Assembly (NCBI GenBank): GCA_028819845.1
Contig: JAPPKS010000032.1
Coordinates: 62,001-126,000 of the forward strand
Direction: 5' to 3'
Source: Candidatus Poribacteria bacterium
Lineage (GTDB): Bacteria; Poribacteria; WGA-4E; PCPOR2b
Length of the DNA: 64,000 bases
Part shown: positions 1 through 9,758 of the stretch, in pieces
Layout: every line of letters starts with the position of its first letter
Numbering within the stretch: position 1 is the first letter of the stretch
Notes under the pieces: model-generated
Databases searched by the model: none
What the model was told of the DNA's origin: nothing
What the model saw: the letters and a program-made list of their open reading frames with translations, nothing else
Made by a program: the position numbers and the translations under genes

Positions 1-465
1 ATCTATCACTGTCCCCAAACGCCGTTCGTGGCAGAGTTTCTTGGTAAGACGAACCTGATTTCCGGCGAAGCCAAGGGGGATTGCGCCGATACTCCGCTCG
101 GCAGACTTCCACTCGATTGCCATGCGGAAGGGAAGGTGCTGCTTTCGATTCGTCCAGAACATCTTACTATTGAGCGTTGCAATGAGGCCCACCCGAATGG
201 TTTGCGAGGTAAAATTGCGATGCGCGAGTTTAAGGGGCATGATTTGACCTACCGTGTCAAAATCGGAGAACAGGGTTACATTGTTCAGACCGACCACCGC
301 TGTCCGTTTAAGGTCGACGATCAAGTTCAGCTAAGAGCGGTTGAGCCTGCAGTGGTGATACGCGGCAGCGGCGATTCCGTCACGCTTGAATCACCACTGA
401 AAATGGATAGCCAAGATACGCATGCAGCGGAAGATTTTCAGAATAAAGAAACTGACAGCAGTTAG
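1..465 (+). CDS. ABC transporter ATP-binding protein, C-terminal part (partial)
   Basis: The frame is open from the first base, so the gene begins upstream. The first residues read IYHCPQTPFVAEFLGKTNLI, which is the hallmark stretch after the nucleotide-binding domain of the MalK/PotA/FbpC/UgpC group (the 'iY..P...FVA.FlG..N' segment). It is followed by a TOBE-type domain with a SIRPEHL motif. The Walker and signature motifs lie outside the window. Such subunits energise import of sugars, polyamines or iron together with two permeases and a binding protein. The substrate cannot be read from this fragment, although the sugar-enzyme neighbours downstream make a sugar plausible. The C-terminal tail of about 25 residues (after SPLKMDSQD) is polar and looks disordered. 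It ends at TAG. Confidence 0.9.
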   Translation: MYHCPQTPFVAEFLGKTNLISGEAKGDCADTPLGRLPLDCHAEGKVLLSIRPEHLTIERCNEAHPNGLRGKIAMREFKGHDLTYRVKIGEQGYIVQTDHRCPFKVDDQVQLRAVEPAVVIRGSGDSVTLESPLKMDSQDTHAAEDFQNKETDSS

Positions 466-811
466 TTGATGGAATGCGAATAATCAATTACATGTAAGCC
501 CACCTAAGACACCACATGCGTTTCAGGAGGCAAGTGGAGCGTAAGAATCTTTTTGCTCGCGCATGTTCTTTATCTTCCCTAGCCACTCTTTTGAGAGGTT
601 CAACCGGAAATAATATCGATTTTATGGGAAGTTTCCTATCAGAAATGGTATAATTTACCATCGCGAACCTATCATCTTTTAGCCCCAACCATTTCGGAAC
701 AGGGTCTATCTTGACCGAAATCTATTCAGCCGTGGGTTTTATGAGGACGGGCAATATCCCTCCGCGTCCCTTTTTCTACATCTCGTACATTCTATTTTGG
801 AAGGAGTGATC
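466..811. other. Intergenic region, no feature recognised
   Basis: 346 bases between the ABC ATPase and the transaldolase-like gene. I see no convincing ORF, tRNA or strong hairpin. The only clear signal is the ribosome-binding site AAGGAG at 801-806, which serves the next gene. Confidence 0.5.
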
Positions 812-2083
812 ATGTCTAGCGAAAACACACTAACGCAGCCGGTGGAACCTGCTGTGAATATCGTTGACCCAATCCACGATTTTGTAAAGGATGGTGCTGA
901 TATACATGGCGAACGTCTTGACACCGAATCAGATCCATTTTGGAGCGCGTTGTGTGACATTGGCACTGAACTTTGGCTTGACACAGGTGACATTGACGGA
1001 GCAACGCCGCTATGGACCGACGAATTCACGGCGCTAACGACGAACAACACGTTGCTTAACGCCGAGGTGCAAAAGGGTATATACGATGATTTGATTCAGA
1101 AAACTGCCGGTACGCTTTATGGGTTGGATACAAGTACACAAATTATCGAGATTGCGTTTGTCTTAAATGCCCATCACGGACTTCGTCTAGCACAACGATT
1201 CGGCGGAAAAGTGAGCGTCGAGCTACATACGGATTTGGCTCACGACATTGAGAGAAGCGTATCGTATGGTCACCGGTATTATAATATTTGCCCCGACGCC
1301 TTTATCATCAAAATACCGCTGACGCCAGCGGGTTTAATTGCTACGCGCCGCTTACGAGAATCAGGCGTACCGGTTAATTTCACTTTGGGGTTCAGTGCGC
1401 GACATAACTACATAGCAACAGCATTTGGCGCGCCTTCGTACGTAAACGTGTTTCTTGGTCGGCTAAATGCTTACATGGTTGACAATCAATTGGGGGACGG
1501 CCGGTTGGTTGGTGAAAAATCTGCACTTGCGAGCCAACGAGCCGTTAATGACCTGGCTCAGGGTACTCAAGTACCGACGCAACAAATCGCCGCGAGCTTG
1601 AGAGGAGCTGGGCAGCTTGCGGATTTGGCAGGAATTGATGTTATCACGATGCCCGTAAAGGTTGCTGCTGCTGCCAAAAAGGAACTTTCAGGGGAGTGGG
1701 GCTACAAAGTTGACAGCGATTATCCGATACGTCTCAACGACGAGGTCAGTGCATCGGATTTGCGTCTACATACGTTGTGGGAAGTTGCAGAATCTGAGCG
1801 TAGGCTAGTTGAAAGTATTACGACCGATACGCCTCAGACAGCGGAAGAGTTGGTGATACAGGCGCATGACATGGGTGCCGGCGATTTGTTTCCTAGACTT
1901 TCCACAGCAGATCTTGACAAAATCGCTTCCGATGGCAAGATACCGAAGCATGAAATCTGGGTAGAGCGCGTCAAGTCAGGTGAACTTGCGATTGACACGC
2001 TCTTGAACCTCGCCGGACTCGCCTCGTTTGCTGCTGATCAAAAAGCGCTTGACGAACGCATCCGCCGGTTGATTGCAGGTTAG
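812..2083 (+). CDS. Transaldolase-family protein
   Basis: A 423-residue protein read from ATG 812, five bases after AAGGAG (801-806). An in-frame TTG at 797 overlaps that ribosome-binding site and is unlikely to be the start. It shows the transaldolase barrel pattern: LWLDTGDID near the start, the strand ALTTNNTLLN, then FIIKIPLTPAGL, whose Lys corresponds to the Schiff-base lysine of the family, then GVPVNFTLGFSARH and NVFLGRLNAYM, equivalent to the 'N.T.iFS...A' and 'FVGR' segments. It is longer than classical transaldolases (about 220-330 residues), with roughly 120 extra C-terminal residues of helical character. A role in sugar-phosphate aldol chemistry is inferred, and it could be a divergent aldolase. 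It lies upstream of a Gfo/Idh/MocA oxidoreductase on the same strand, 116 bases apart. Confidence 0.75.
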   Translation: MSSENTLTQPVEPAVNIVDPIHDFVKDGADIHGERLDTESDPFWSALCDIGTELWLDTGDIDGATPLWTDEFTALTTNNTLLNAEVQKGIYDDLIQKTAGTLYGLDTSTQIIEIAFVLNAHHGLRLAQRFGGKVSVELHTDLAHDIERSVSYGHRYYNICPDAFIIKIPLTPAGLIATRRLRESGVPVNFTLGFSARHNYIATAFGAPSYVNVFLGRLNAYMVDNQLGDGRLVGEKSALASQRAVNDLAQGTQVPTQQIAASLRGAGQLADLAGIDVITMPVKVAAAAKKELSGEWGYKVDSDYPIRLNDEVSASDLRLHTLWEVAESERRLVESITTDTPQTAEELVIQAHDMGAGDLFPRLSTADLDKIASDGKIPKHEIWVERVKSGELAIDTLLNLAGLASFAADQKALDERIRRLIAG

Positions 2084-2199
2084 TAGGACGTACCGGCGCT
2101 GTTCTGCTGGAGGCGAGCATGAGCGTAAGTTCGTAGCGCCGAGCTGCATTTTTCGCTTCAACCGGATTCGCCAAAATTTGAAAACGAAGGAGAGCAACC

Positions 2200-3375
2200 G
2201 TGACGCGAACAATTGGGATTGGCGTGATTGGTGTGGGCTGGATGGGGATGACACACAGCCGCTCCTACCGGGAGATTCCGCATCGATTTCATGACAGCGG
2301 CATCCAACCCCGTCTGGTAATTTGTGCGGATGAGGCGGAAGACCGTGCGCGCCAAGCGAAAACGCGGTACGGTTTTGAACGGCACACCGTAGATTGGAGA
2401 CAAGTAATCGCGGATCCGGCTGTTGAAGTAGTGAATATTGCCGCATCGAACAACGTCCATCTTGAAATTGCCCGGTTAGCAGCCGAAGCTGGTAAGCACA
2501 TCTTCTGTGAAAAGCCTGTTGGCCGCAACCCGAAGGAAACGGAAGAAATAGCACGTACGGCGCGCCGGGCGGGTATTCTGACATTCGTGGGGTTCAATTA
2601 CAGGTGGGCGCCGCTGGTGCAGTACGCACACCAATTGATTCAGAATGGACGTTTGGGTAAGCTAACCCACTACCGGGGCACATTCTTTACAGGTTGGGCC
2701 AGTAATCCTCAAACGGTACTGTCGTGGCGGTTTCAGCGAGAATTTTCCGGGTTAGGAACTTTGGGAGATTTGCTGTCGCATGTGATTGATATGGCGCATA
2801 TGATTGCGGGACCAATAAAGTGCGTGATTGGGAATCGCGAGACGTTCATCCCGCAACGTCCACTCCCCAAGCCCGGCGAAGTTACACATACGACGGCTCG
2901 CACGGCGGGACCGATGGGAGATGTAACTAACGAAGACTATGCGGGCGCACTGGTGCAATTTACCAATGGGGCACATGGTACGCTAGAGGCATGCCGGATT
3001 ATAAGCGGTTTGAAATCTCCCATGGCGTTCGAGGTGAACGGTACGCACGGGGCGTTGAGTTGGGACTTTGAGCGGATGAATGAACTCCAACTTTATCTTC
3101 CAGATGACAACAATACCCATGAAGGTTTTGTTCGCATAGTGGGCGGGCCGGAGCATGCTTTCCATTCCCGATTTAATCCCGGTCCGGGCATTGGCTTAGG
3201 GTATGAAGAACTCAAGGTTATAGAAGCCCACCAATTCTTAGAGTCTATCCGAGACGGCCGGCAAACTGTACCCGGCTTCGCAGAAGCGTTAGCAGTAGCA
3301 CAAGTGCAGGCTGCGATTCAACATTCGTGGGAAACCGGGCAATGGCGAGACGTAAAGGACGCATGCGCAAGCTAG
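2200..3375 (+). CDS. Gfo/Idh/MocA family oxidoreductase
   Basis: A 391-residue protein starting at GTG 2200, behind GAAGGAGA (2186-2193). The N-terminus carries the Rossmann motif [11 protein letters not shown] for NAD(P) binding. The family's EKP catalytic-lysine motif is in [12 protein letters not shown] near residue 103, followed by the GFNYRW segment typical of the alpha/beta C-terminal domain. [13 protein letters not shown] strand and a [19 protein letters not shown] segment complete the GFO_IDH_MocA_C-like region. These enzymes oxidise or epimerise sugars, inositols or sugar acids; the substrate is not identifiable here. It is followed by a converging GH127-like gene. No signal peptide is present, so it is cytoplasmic. 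Confidence 0.9.
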   Translation: MTRTIGIGVIGVGWMGMTHSRSYREIPHRFHDSGIQPRLVICADEAEDRARQAKTRYGFERHTVDWRQVIADPAVEVVNIAASNNVHLEIARLAAEAGKHIFCEKPVGRNPKETEEIARTARRAGILTFVGFNYRWAPLVQYAHQLIQNGRLGKLTHYRGTFFTGWASNPQTVLSWRFQREFSGLGTLGDLLSHVIDMAHMIAGPIKCVIGNRETFIPQRPLPKPGEVTHTTARTAGPMGDVTNEDYAGALVQFTNGAHGTLEACRIISGLKSPMAFEVNGTHGALSWDFERMNELQLYLPDDNNTHEGFVRIVGGPEHAFHSRFNPGPGIGLGYEELKVIEAHQFLESIRDGRQTVPGFAEALAVAQVQAAIQHSWETGQWRDVKDACAS

Positions 3376-3461
3376 CCATTCGCTTCATAAGTCTGAATTA
3401 GCCCCATGCAGCGTTGTAACACCCAAGCAGAGTTAATGTTCATTGTAGCAGTGCGCGCAGT

Positions 3462-5024
3462 TTAATCGATTGGATCGAAGAACGTAAGATCCGCGCCGAA
3501 GTTCTGCATGGCGACCACTGCATCGCCCCGAAGCCGAGTGCGTATTTCCCTCGTGCGGTGTTTAAGTTGAATTTCCTGCTCCGGGATGGCGAACTTAAAG
3601 GATAACTCGCGATTCACTGGAGGTTCCCCGATAAAAAGATAACCGTTAGTGTGCCTTGGCGATTCAGATGTTCCCTCTACCGTTATACTCGCCGGATCAA
3701 CCCAAGAAGGAATGCGGACAAATAAGGGGGCCGGGTATTTTGTCCTAATTCGTAACGCCGATCCGGTATAAGGGGATTGAACGTTGATTGCATCTGTTTC
3801 GTGATCGAAAAGAAGGTTGACCCAATGTCCGGCGGAATCGAACCGTGTTGCCTCCCGATATACCTCACACAATGAACCGACCGCACCGCCGACGATGTCC
3901 ATGTTGAAACTCACGTGGGAGGTTTCAACTGCTTGGTGACCGTAAGGTGCCGGGAAGCCGAATGCGCCTTGATGCCTGTTGGCAACATCGCGCTTGCCGT
4001 CTTCGCCCTCCGGGTTGGGCGGCTCTTCGATAAAGGAGATGTCGCGTAATTGGGAAGGGAGCAGGTGTCCGCGCAAAATGCGTTCAGCGTCCCCGTAATA
4101 ATCCGTGTAACCCCAACTGCCTAGAATTAACGCTGTTTCAACGATGTCCCCGGTGTTATTTACTTCGCCGTTATCCGGAGATGCATCCTCGCGGCTAGAC
4201 TCGATTACCCATCCAAGCGCATCGCGAATGTCCCAAAGCCCGTTGTCGTAAAAAGCCTTCACTCGATTCATTAGTGTTGAATCGCTTGTTAGGTCCGCGA
4301 GTTGAGCAAGAGATGACATGATGCAGGTTGTCGAATGGGTATGGGTCGCAAAAATATCCGGGTCGTATCCGCCCTCTTCAGTGAAGATTCCGTTGATGGT
4401 TTTCTCCTTGAGGACGATTGCTAAATCCAAGGCGGGACCGTATCCCGTTGCTTCGTAATACTTTACCAGCGGGCCGATGGCACGCGCCAAACCGGTAACG
4501 AATGCATCGCCAGGGGCTCTCAACCCCATTCCTTCTATGCGTTCCCGATCCCAGGCGTGAGATGGTGCCCAGTATTCGAAAATGGCGGCGATTGAATCCT
4601 CGGCTAAGCGGCAGGCTTGCTCGGACTGCCGGTATTTGGCAAGTGCGTAGAGCGCATGAAAGCCTTCTCGAATATTGTGTGCGATACAATTCTTTAGTTC
4701 GCCGTCGATAGTCTCTCGATTCAAGGGCAGCGGTATCGGGCCGCTATAAGAATAGAATGCGGCATTCGCATGCTTTTCGATCGCATCCTCGTCCAGTTCG
4801 ATACCGGTAGCATCTTCAGCATTTAACAATGCGTTTAAGTGACGTCCTGGAACATGGGATTCCGAAGCATACGAAGCGAAGGTCAACTTCGCATCAGGGC
4901 GCACAAGCGACCCGAAAAAGGGGATGTCATTGTCGTCCGCGTTGAAAACGCTGCACATGGTGCGACAACCTAGAGAAATGGCGTCGTGGATGTCAGTCGT
5001 GTTCACGTCGTTGAGTTTTGTCAT
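3462..5024 (-). CDS. GH127-like (six-hairpin) glycosidase-type protein
   Basis: A 520-residue protein without a signal peptide. The central region is a run of helical hairpins (for example FHALYALAKYRQSEQACRLA and SLAQLADLTSDSTLMNRVK), consistent with an alpha/alpha toroid. A later block NTGDIVETALILGSWGYTD and the beta-rich C-terminal part with LFVRIPSWVDPASITVEG resemble the beta-L-arabinofuranosidase (DUF1680/GH127) architecture, in which a toroid is followed by beta-sandwich domains. I cannot point to the zinc-binding Cys/Glu residues of characterised GH127 enzymes, so the activity is unproven. It lies downstream of the LamG and phosphoesterase genes on the same strand. A homologue search of the toroid would settle the family. 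Confidence 0.55.
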   Translation of the reverse strand: MTKLNDVNTTDIHDAISLGCRTMCSVFNADDNDIPFFGSLVRPDAKLTFASYASESHVPGRHLNALLNAEDATGIELDEDAIEKHANAAFYSYSGPIPLPLNRETIDGELKNCIAHNIREGFHALYALAKYRQSEQACRLAEDSIAAIFEYWAPSHAWDRERIEGMGLRAPGDAFVTGLARAIGPLVKYYEATGYGPALDLAIVLKEKTINGIFTEEGGYDPDIFATHTHSTTCIMSSLAQLADLTSDSTLMNRVKAFYDNGLWDIRDALGWVIESSREDASPDNGEVNNTGDIVETALILGSWGYTDYYGDAERILRGHLLPSQLRDISFIEEPPNPEGEDGKRDVANRHQGAFGFPAPYGHQAVETSHVSFNMDIVGGAVGSLCEVYREATRFDSAGHWVNLLFDHETDAINVQSPYTGSALRIRTKYPAPLFVRIPSWVDPASITVEGTSESPRHTNGYLFIGEPPVNRELSFKFAIPEQEIQLKHRTREIRTRLRGDAVVAMQNFGADLTFFDPID

Positions 5025-5189
5025 AAAGCAATAGCTCCTTATTGATAGTTTAATGCGCGATCGTGAAATACACTCGTCAGAAACCTTTAACGGAATTAAA
5101 ACGGGGAGTCAATATCGGTGCTTTGTTATTAGATTGAATGGCGGACGTAAATTTTGCTGACCTCCAAATTAAAATCTATGGCTTCCTCC

Positions 5190-5999
5190 TCAATAGCTGT
5201 CCACGATTCTATGTGTTTTTAGGGCGGACCAAGTGGTTGACAATTTACCTTTAGGATCGACGCCAAAAGCACTGACGGCAGGAATTACGCCGCCTTTCAT
5301 GATGTTTTGAATTTCCCTCTGTGTTAAAGCGCGGCTGAAAATGAAAACTTCGTCGATAACGCCGCCTTCCAGCGTATGCATTCCGTCAGCTTCGCCCCTC
5401 CCGACGTATAGCGTAGATGGGCTAGCAATGGGCGGTGTTATCCCTTCATCAACGCCCGTTATTAGTTTCCCATTGACAAAGACATGTCCCCTTTGACCAT
5501 CATAAGTTAAGACATAATTGTACCATGTATTTAGTTTAAATTGGAAACCGGCAAAGGTTCTGTCATTTGGCGGGCCGTTTGATGCGTTCCAATAGGGATT
5601 AAAACCCGGGCTTACCAGAATGCGATATTTGCAACAACCGGCGCCCTGCATCTCAACGCTAATAATTGCGTCAAAACCACGATGCTGTGTGAGTTTAAAG
5701 TAAGCGCCGATGGTAAATTGCCCTGATTCTAAGATTGGGTCGAGAATTTTTCCTTCGGCTGCAACATGGGAATTGTTCCCGTTCCCAAATTCTACGGCGC
5801 TACCACCCTTGCCGTTTTCCGTCCACTTAGCTCCATTTTTGAGTTTTCCGTCAAAACCGTTGCCCGAAGCGTCTTCGGTGCGCACTCCACCTCCTTCATT
5901 GAATGGGAGGTAAATCAACAAGTCTTCTTGCGCGCCGGCTGAAGGCACAAGAAATTGCAAAGCGGAGAAGAGTATGGAAATAGCGTACACGAATCGCAT
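5190..5999 (-). CDS. Secreted LamG/concanavalin A-like domain protein
   Basis: Read from ATG 5999 (269 residues). A TTG nine bases upstream is possible, but GGAG sits about 11 bases before the ATG. The N-terminal MRFVYAISILFSALQFLVPSAGA is a clear signal peptide with an A-x-A-type cleavage site. The mature protein starts LLIYLPFNEGGG and has the LamG/LamG-like jelly-roll features: SGNGFDGKLKNGAKW, GQFTIGAYFKL, WYNYVLTYDGQRGHVFVNGK, LYVGRGEADGMHTLEGGVID, EVFIFSRALTQREI. It probably binds carbohydrate or matrix at or outside the envelope. The last residues hold DPKGKLSTTWSALK, which matches the C-terminus of the TolB-like protein at 37136-38146. It is preceded by the phosphoesterase gene 53 bases upstream, so the two may be cotranscribed. 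Confidence 0.8.
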   Translation of the reverse strand: MRFVYAISILFSALQFLVPSAGAQEDLLIYLPFNEGGGVRTEDASGNGFDGKLKNGAKWTENGKGGSAVEFGNGNNSHVAAEGKILDPILESGQFTIGAYFKLTQHRGFDAIISVEMQGAGCCKYRILVSPGFNPYWNASNGPPNDRTFAGFQFKLNTWYNYVLTYDGQRGHVFVNGKLITGVDEGITPPIASPSTLYVGRGEADGMHTLEGGVIDEVFIFSRALTQREIQNIMKGGVIPAVSAFGVDPKGKLSTTWSALKTHRIVDSY

Positions 6000-6052
6000 C
6001 GGAATCAATTCTCCATGAAGCTATGCAAGTACCTAACGGAAGATTGTCTCAG

Positions 6053-7534
6053 TTAATGACCGCTTTGCGATGGTGTTGGGAGATGGCGTTTTGTCCAGGC
6101 TGCGCGCAGATTGCCACCTAAAAACGGGCGGTCGGATATACCGCTTTGGCTGTGACCAATGTACCATTTGCGCGGCCATATGAGGTTTTCCGCCCCCATG
6201 GACGTAGATGATTGCAATGACGACCAAGGAGATGCGTCATCTAACCGATACAGAACACCGCCGGGACCCATCCCGCTGTGCAGCGCCAGCTCAAAATCAA
6301 AAGGTTCTCCCGGTGTCAATACCGTGCCAGTCCAGGTCTGTGTTCCCATTCCAGATTCGGTCACGAGTTTAATCGTGAGCACCGGCGGACAGCCTTCAAA
6401 TCCAATCCAGATTGTCGCGGCGCCCTCAAGGTCGTCCCATCCACAGAGGAGGGATTGTGTGTTTTTGCCAGATGCAATGTGGTGCAGCACTCCTGAGATG
6501 CGCCACGCACAAAGCCAATCATCGCCAAGATTGTGACTAGAATCGTCCCAAGCGCCTCCGAACGTTGCCGATGCCTCCTCAGGATTTACATGTTTCCATT
6601 CATCCGCCAGCGGGAGCGATATCGGCCATTCCAGCCGCTCACGTACTGTACCATTAGTGTCAATCACTTGGTAGCGTGTACCTGCGGGGTCGACAGCAAA
6701 CTGCACGGCGTGGTGATATTCTGTTCGACCGGGCATGAAACCGCCGGGCCCATAGTTGGTTCCCGCCCCGCCGGTGCAGACTTGAAGCACTCCCTGTTGT
6801 GCCTGAACATCAAAAGCAATAATGTGGCTGCAGAGGTAAGCTTGGACATGATGTTTAACCAAAATGTCCCAAAACGCTTGTCCTTCATTGGGTACAATCC
6901 GCCAGAATGGATACCGTTCGTAGCCATTTACTGGCAGAACCGGATGGTGCCCGGCGACAAATTTGTGCGCGGCATCGTCATTGGCACATAGCACTTGGTC
7001 TAGCCATTCATGCTCAACGTGGCCGTTGCCTCCTAGTCCAGAGAACGCCGTATTGACACACACAAGCAAAAAGTCATCACGGCGTACGAAATAAGACAAG
7101 CCCTCCTGACCTGCGGGGCCATTACAGGGGATTTCAGGAAAGACGTCACGCCACACTTGTTCGCTCTCGACATCGTATGTGTTGTGGTTGCTGGTTGTGT
7201 GGAATATTTCAATAGACCGTTTCTTGAGCCGTTTCATTTCAGTCTGAAGCCAATAGTTCCACTGCTGACGTAACGCGGCATAGTCTTGGGTTATTCCCAG
7301 AATGTGGTCACCAGGAAAGATGATGAAATCGGGTTGGGGATGAATCCTCGCTACCACGGCATTCACAGCGGCGAAGTTTGGTTCAAATTTTGCGCCGGGC
7401 ACGCCAGAGCAACAATCAGCATAGACGACAAACTGATGCCCAGGGACGTCACGAGGCAGCAGAGCCGGAATCTCCCGCTCACCGTCGGCGTGATTTTGCA
7501 CGTTGAGTTGACTAGATTCCGCAGTAAACGACAT
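6053..7534 (-). CDS. Calcineurin-like metallophosphoesterase-fold protein, divergent
   Basis: Read from ATG 7534 (493 residues), preceded by GGAG with a six-base gap; an ATG four codons upstream overlaps that site. The first 260 residues follow the metallophosphoesterase order: FVVYADCCSG (family D-x-H position, D40), FIIFPGDHILG (GD block, 75-76), TTSNHNTYD (family GNH[D/E] block, here SNHN), FVAGHHPVLPV (GHHP block) and YLCSHIIAFD (family GHxH, here CSHI). The first and last metal-ligand blocks deviate from consensus, so catalysis is uncertain. The C-terminal 200 residues are beta-rich and carry a LamG/DUF-like segment (GWDDLEGAATIWIGFEG). No signal peptide is evident, so the protein is probably cytoplasmic. 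It lies upstream of the LamG gene in the same orientation. Confidence 0.65.
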   Translation of the reverse strand: MSFTAESSQLNVQNHADGEREIPALLPRDVPGHQFVVYADCCSGVPGAKFEPNFAAVNAVVARIHPQPDFIIFPGDHILGITQDYAALRQQWNYWLQTEMKRLKKRSIEIFHTTSNHNTYDVESEQVWRDVFPEIPCNGPAGQEGLSYFVRRDDFLLVCVNTAFSGLGGNGHVEHEWLDQVLCANDDAAHKFVAGHHPVLPVNGYERYPFWRIVPNEGQAFWDILVKHHVQAYLCSHIIAFDVQAQQGVLQVCTGGAGTNYGPGGFMPGRTEYHHAVQFAVDPAGTRYQVIDTNGTVRERLEWPISLPLADEWKHVNPEEASATFGGAWDDSSHNLGDDWLCAWRISGVLHHIASGKNTQSLLCGWDDLEGAATIWIGFEGCPPVLTIKLVTESGMGTQTWTGTVLTPGEPFDFELALHSGMGPGGVLYRLDDASPWSSLQSSTSMGAENLIWPRKWYIGHSQSGISDRPFLGGNLRAAWTKRHLPTPSQSGH

Positions 7535-7949
7535 AAAGCGCTCCATTTACAATGGGTACCGATGGGTGTAGTATTTCAATGTGTAGAAACTTGCCACGAG
7601 TCGGCGGGTAGCCAATACGAAACCACTTCTCATCACCCGCGGGCTGTTTTTCATGAGATCCCAAGTAGGTGTTATTTTTACAGAGGGCTAACATTTTATA
7701 AAGCAGAAAAAGGCAATTGAGGAATCATCTCTATCTGACAACCTGTTGCTATACGAGATGTTAACCGTGTTCTACCCAAGTTCCAGAGTCCAAAGCATTA
7801 TAAAAACCTTCACATCAAAAATCAAGAGAAAAATCTGAATTTTCCCATTCAATATCGGGCATGTTGCGGTTCCGGTTAAGAACGCAGCCATCGTGACACT
7901 TCTTCTTTTTTGGCGGCCAACGGGCGTTGTTCCTATGATTTCTTTCTAC
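7535..7949. other. Divergent intergenic region
   Basis: About 500 bases separate the minus-strand phosphoesterase from the plus-strand SDR operon. The right end holds the operon promoter (listed separately). The rest is AT-rich and no gene, RNA or repeat from the families elsewhere in the window could be recognised. Confidence 0.4.
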
Positions 7950-7977
7950 TTGACTTTAGGATGTATCCACGTATAAT
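7950..7977 (+). promoter_or_regulatory. Sigma70-type promoter of the SDR/cupin/lyase operon
   Basis: TTGACT at 7950-7955 and a perfect TATAAT at 7972-7977 are separated by 16 bases. Predicted transcription start is near 7984, leaving a leader of about 50 bases before ATG 8033. This is one of the best -10/-35 pairs in the window. Confidence 0.7.
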
Positions 7978-8032
7978 ATGCAAAAAGTAGGGTTATCGTT
8001 GATTCCGGCACTGGGAAAACAGGAGCGCATTA

Positions 8033-8824
8033 ATGGCGGACCAATCATCAAGCGGCGGTCAATTGCAAGGTAAGGTCGCCATAGTCACAGGCGGCGCTTC
8101 GGGTATCGGCGAAGGGATTTGCATGGAGTTCACTCGACAAGGGGCCGCATTGGTTGTTATGGACATTGATGGTCCCGGCGGTACCAGGGTAGCCAAGGCG
8201 ATTGAACAACTTGATGGCGAAGCTATTGCCTCAGAAACAGATATTACAGATGATGAAGGGGTGAAAGCGGAAGTCGAAAAGGCTTTGCGGCAGCTTGGTA
8301 CAGTTGATATCTTGGTCAATTGTGCCGGTTGGAACCACTTTGTACCGCCTGATGCCTATTCGATGGAGCTTTGGCGGAAGATACGATCTATCAATCTTGA
8401 CGGCATGTGGAACACGTGTCACGCGGTTATGCCCGAGATGATGAGAAAGCGAAGCGGAAAAATTATCAATATCGGGTCAGCGGCTGCCGTACGCGCAATT
8501 CCTCAGGCTGCTTCTTATAGTATTGCGAAACACGGGGTTGTGGGGCTTACGAGAGCGCTCGCTGTAGACTTGGGCGCATACAACATAAATGTCAACTGCA
8601 TTTGTCCGGCAACGATTGAGACGCCGTTGTTGATGGAGGCAACGAATCCAGCATTTAAAGAAGGTATGCTGCGTTCAATCCCGATGGGCAGATTAGGCAA
8701 GTTATCGGATGTCGCGAAGGCCGCACTGTTCCTTGCCTCCCCAGATTCGTCATGGATAACCGGTGTTGTTCTGCCGGTCGATGGCGGATTAACTGCATGT
8801 ATTCGCGCGCACCACTTTGAGTGA
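8033..8824 (+). CDS. SDR family NAD(P)-dependent oxidoreductase
   Basis: A 263-residue classical short-chain dehydrogenase. The cofactor motif TGGASGIGEGI lies near residue 20, LVNCAGWNHF is the NNAG-equivalent block, and the catalytic part reads INIGSAAAVRAIPQAASYSIAKHG with the Y-x-x-x-K pair. ICPATIETPLL and GVVLPVDGGLTA close the fold. It starts at ATG 8033 with GGAG at 8022-8025. It is first gene of a co-directional set with a second SDR, a cupin and a PEP-mutase-type lyase, which points to oxidation and cleavage of a hydroxy acid or sugar acid. The substrate is inferred only from context. Confidence 0.9.
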   Translation: MADQSSSGGQLQGKVAIVTGGASGIGEGICMEFTRQGAALVVMDIDGPGGTRVAKAIEQLDGEAIASETDITDDEGVKAEVEKALRQLGTVDILVNCAGWNHFVPPDAYSMELWRKIRSINLDGMWNTCHAVMPEMMRKRSGKIINIGSAAAVRAIPQAASYSIAKHGVVGLTRALAVDLGAYNINVNCICPATIETPLLMEATNPAFKEGMLRSIPMGRLGKLSDVAKAALFLASPDSSWITGVVLPVDGGLTACIRAHHFE

Positions 8825-8893
8825 ATCGCGGCATATTTTTCCGCCAAAGTAACCGAAATCCCTCAATATCAGTCCAATGTCAAAAGGTTTTCG

Positions 8894-9679
8894 ATGAAGC
8901 TACAAAACAAGGTTGCGATTATATCGGGCGGAGCATCGGGAATGGGTGCATCTATCGCTCAACTTTTTGGCCAAGAGGGAGCGAGGGTCGTCATCGGCGA
9001 TATAGATGATGAGAAAGCGAATGATGTGGCATTAAAAGTCAGAATGGCAGGAGGTCATGCACAAGCACAAGCACTAGATGTCGTAGATGAGAATCAGGTG
9101 TTAAGGCTGGCCGATACCGTATTACAGGAGTTTCATAGGATTGACATCCTCGTCAACTGTGTCGGCATTGCCGAGTTTGGACCTACTGCGGAGGTCTCCT
9201 TGCAGGAATGGCGAAGAGTGCTTGATGTGAATCTGACTGGGGTTTTCTTGTGCTGCAGGGAAGTTGGAAAGGCCATGATTAATCAGCGGTCCGGGAAGAT
9301 TGTGAATTTTGCATCTACAGCAGGGATTAGCGGCGTGCCCCAGATGGCGCATTATACGGCCTCAAAGCACGGCGTGGCGGGATTAACTAGGGCGTTAGCT
9401 GTGGAATGGGGGAAATACAATATCCACGTTAACTGTATCTGTCCCGGGGCAACTGCGACACCGATGCTACTGGAATCGACGACTGAAGCATATCGTGCTG
9501 ATAGGTCAAAGCGGGTACCACTTCAACGGCTGGGGCAACCCGAAGAACAGGCTCGCGCCGCGTTGTTCTTGGCGTCTCCGGATTCTGACTATGTGAACGG
9601 TTCTCTCTTGTGTGTCGATGGCGGCGTGGGCGCCCTGTCGCCCGCTACAAGCACCGACGCGTTAGCAGGCGAAACATGA
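8894..9679 (+). CDS. SDR family oxidoreductase (second in operon)
   Basis: A 261-residue classical SDR: SGGASGMGASIAQ for cofactor binding, ILVNCVGIAEFG (NNAG block, with V replacing A), and VNFASTAGISGVPQMAHYTASKHG with the catalytic Ser, Tyr and Lys. It shares extensive segments with the preceding SDR (NVNCICP/HVNCICP, RAALFLASPDS/KAALFLASPDS), so the two look like a tandem duplication with divergence. The gap to the first SDR is 69 bases. It may act on the next intermediate of the same pathway or as the reverse-stereochemistry partner. Confidence 0.9.
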   Translation: MKLQNKVAIISGGASGMGASIAQLFGQEGARVVIGDIDDEKANDVALKVRMAGGHAQAQALDVVDENQVLRLADTVLQEFHRIDILVNCVGIAEFGPTAEVSLQEWRRVLDVNLTGVFLCCREVGKAMINQRSGKIVNFASTAGISGVPQMAHYTASKHGVAGLTRALAVEWGKYNIHVNCICPGATATPMLLESTTEAYRADRSKRVPLQRLGQPEEQARAALFLASPDSDYVNGSLLCVDGGVGALSPATSTDALAGET

Positions 9680-9758
9680 GCGAATCATAAAGTAGAACGT
9701 TGGCAAGAGACATTTTGTCACCAACGGAGCACTTATTGAAACAAAAGAGAGGAAAACG

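Noticed and set aside
1976-2584. 202-residue minus-strand ORF
   Set aside because: It is antisense to the transaldolase-like and Gfo/Idh/MocA genes and has no features of its own.
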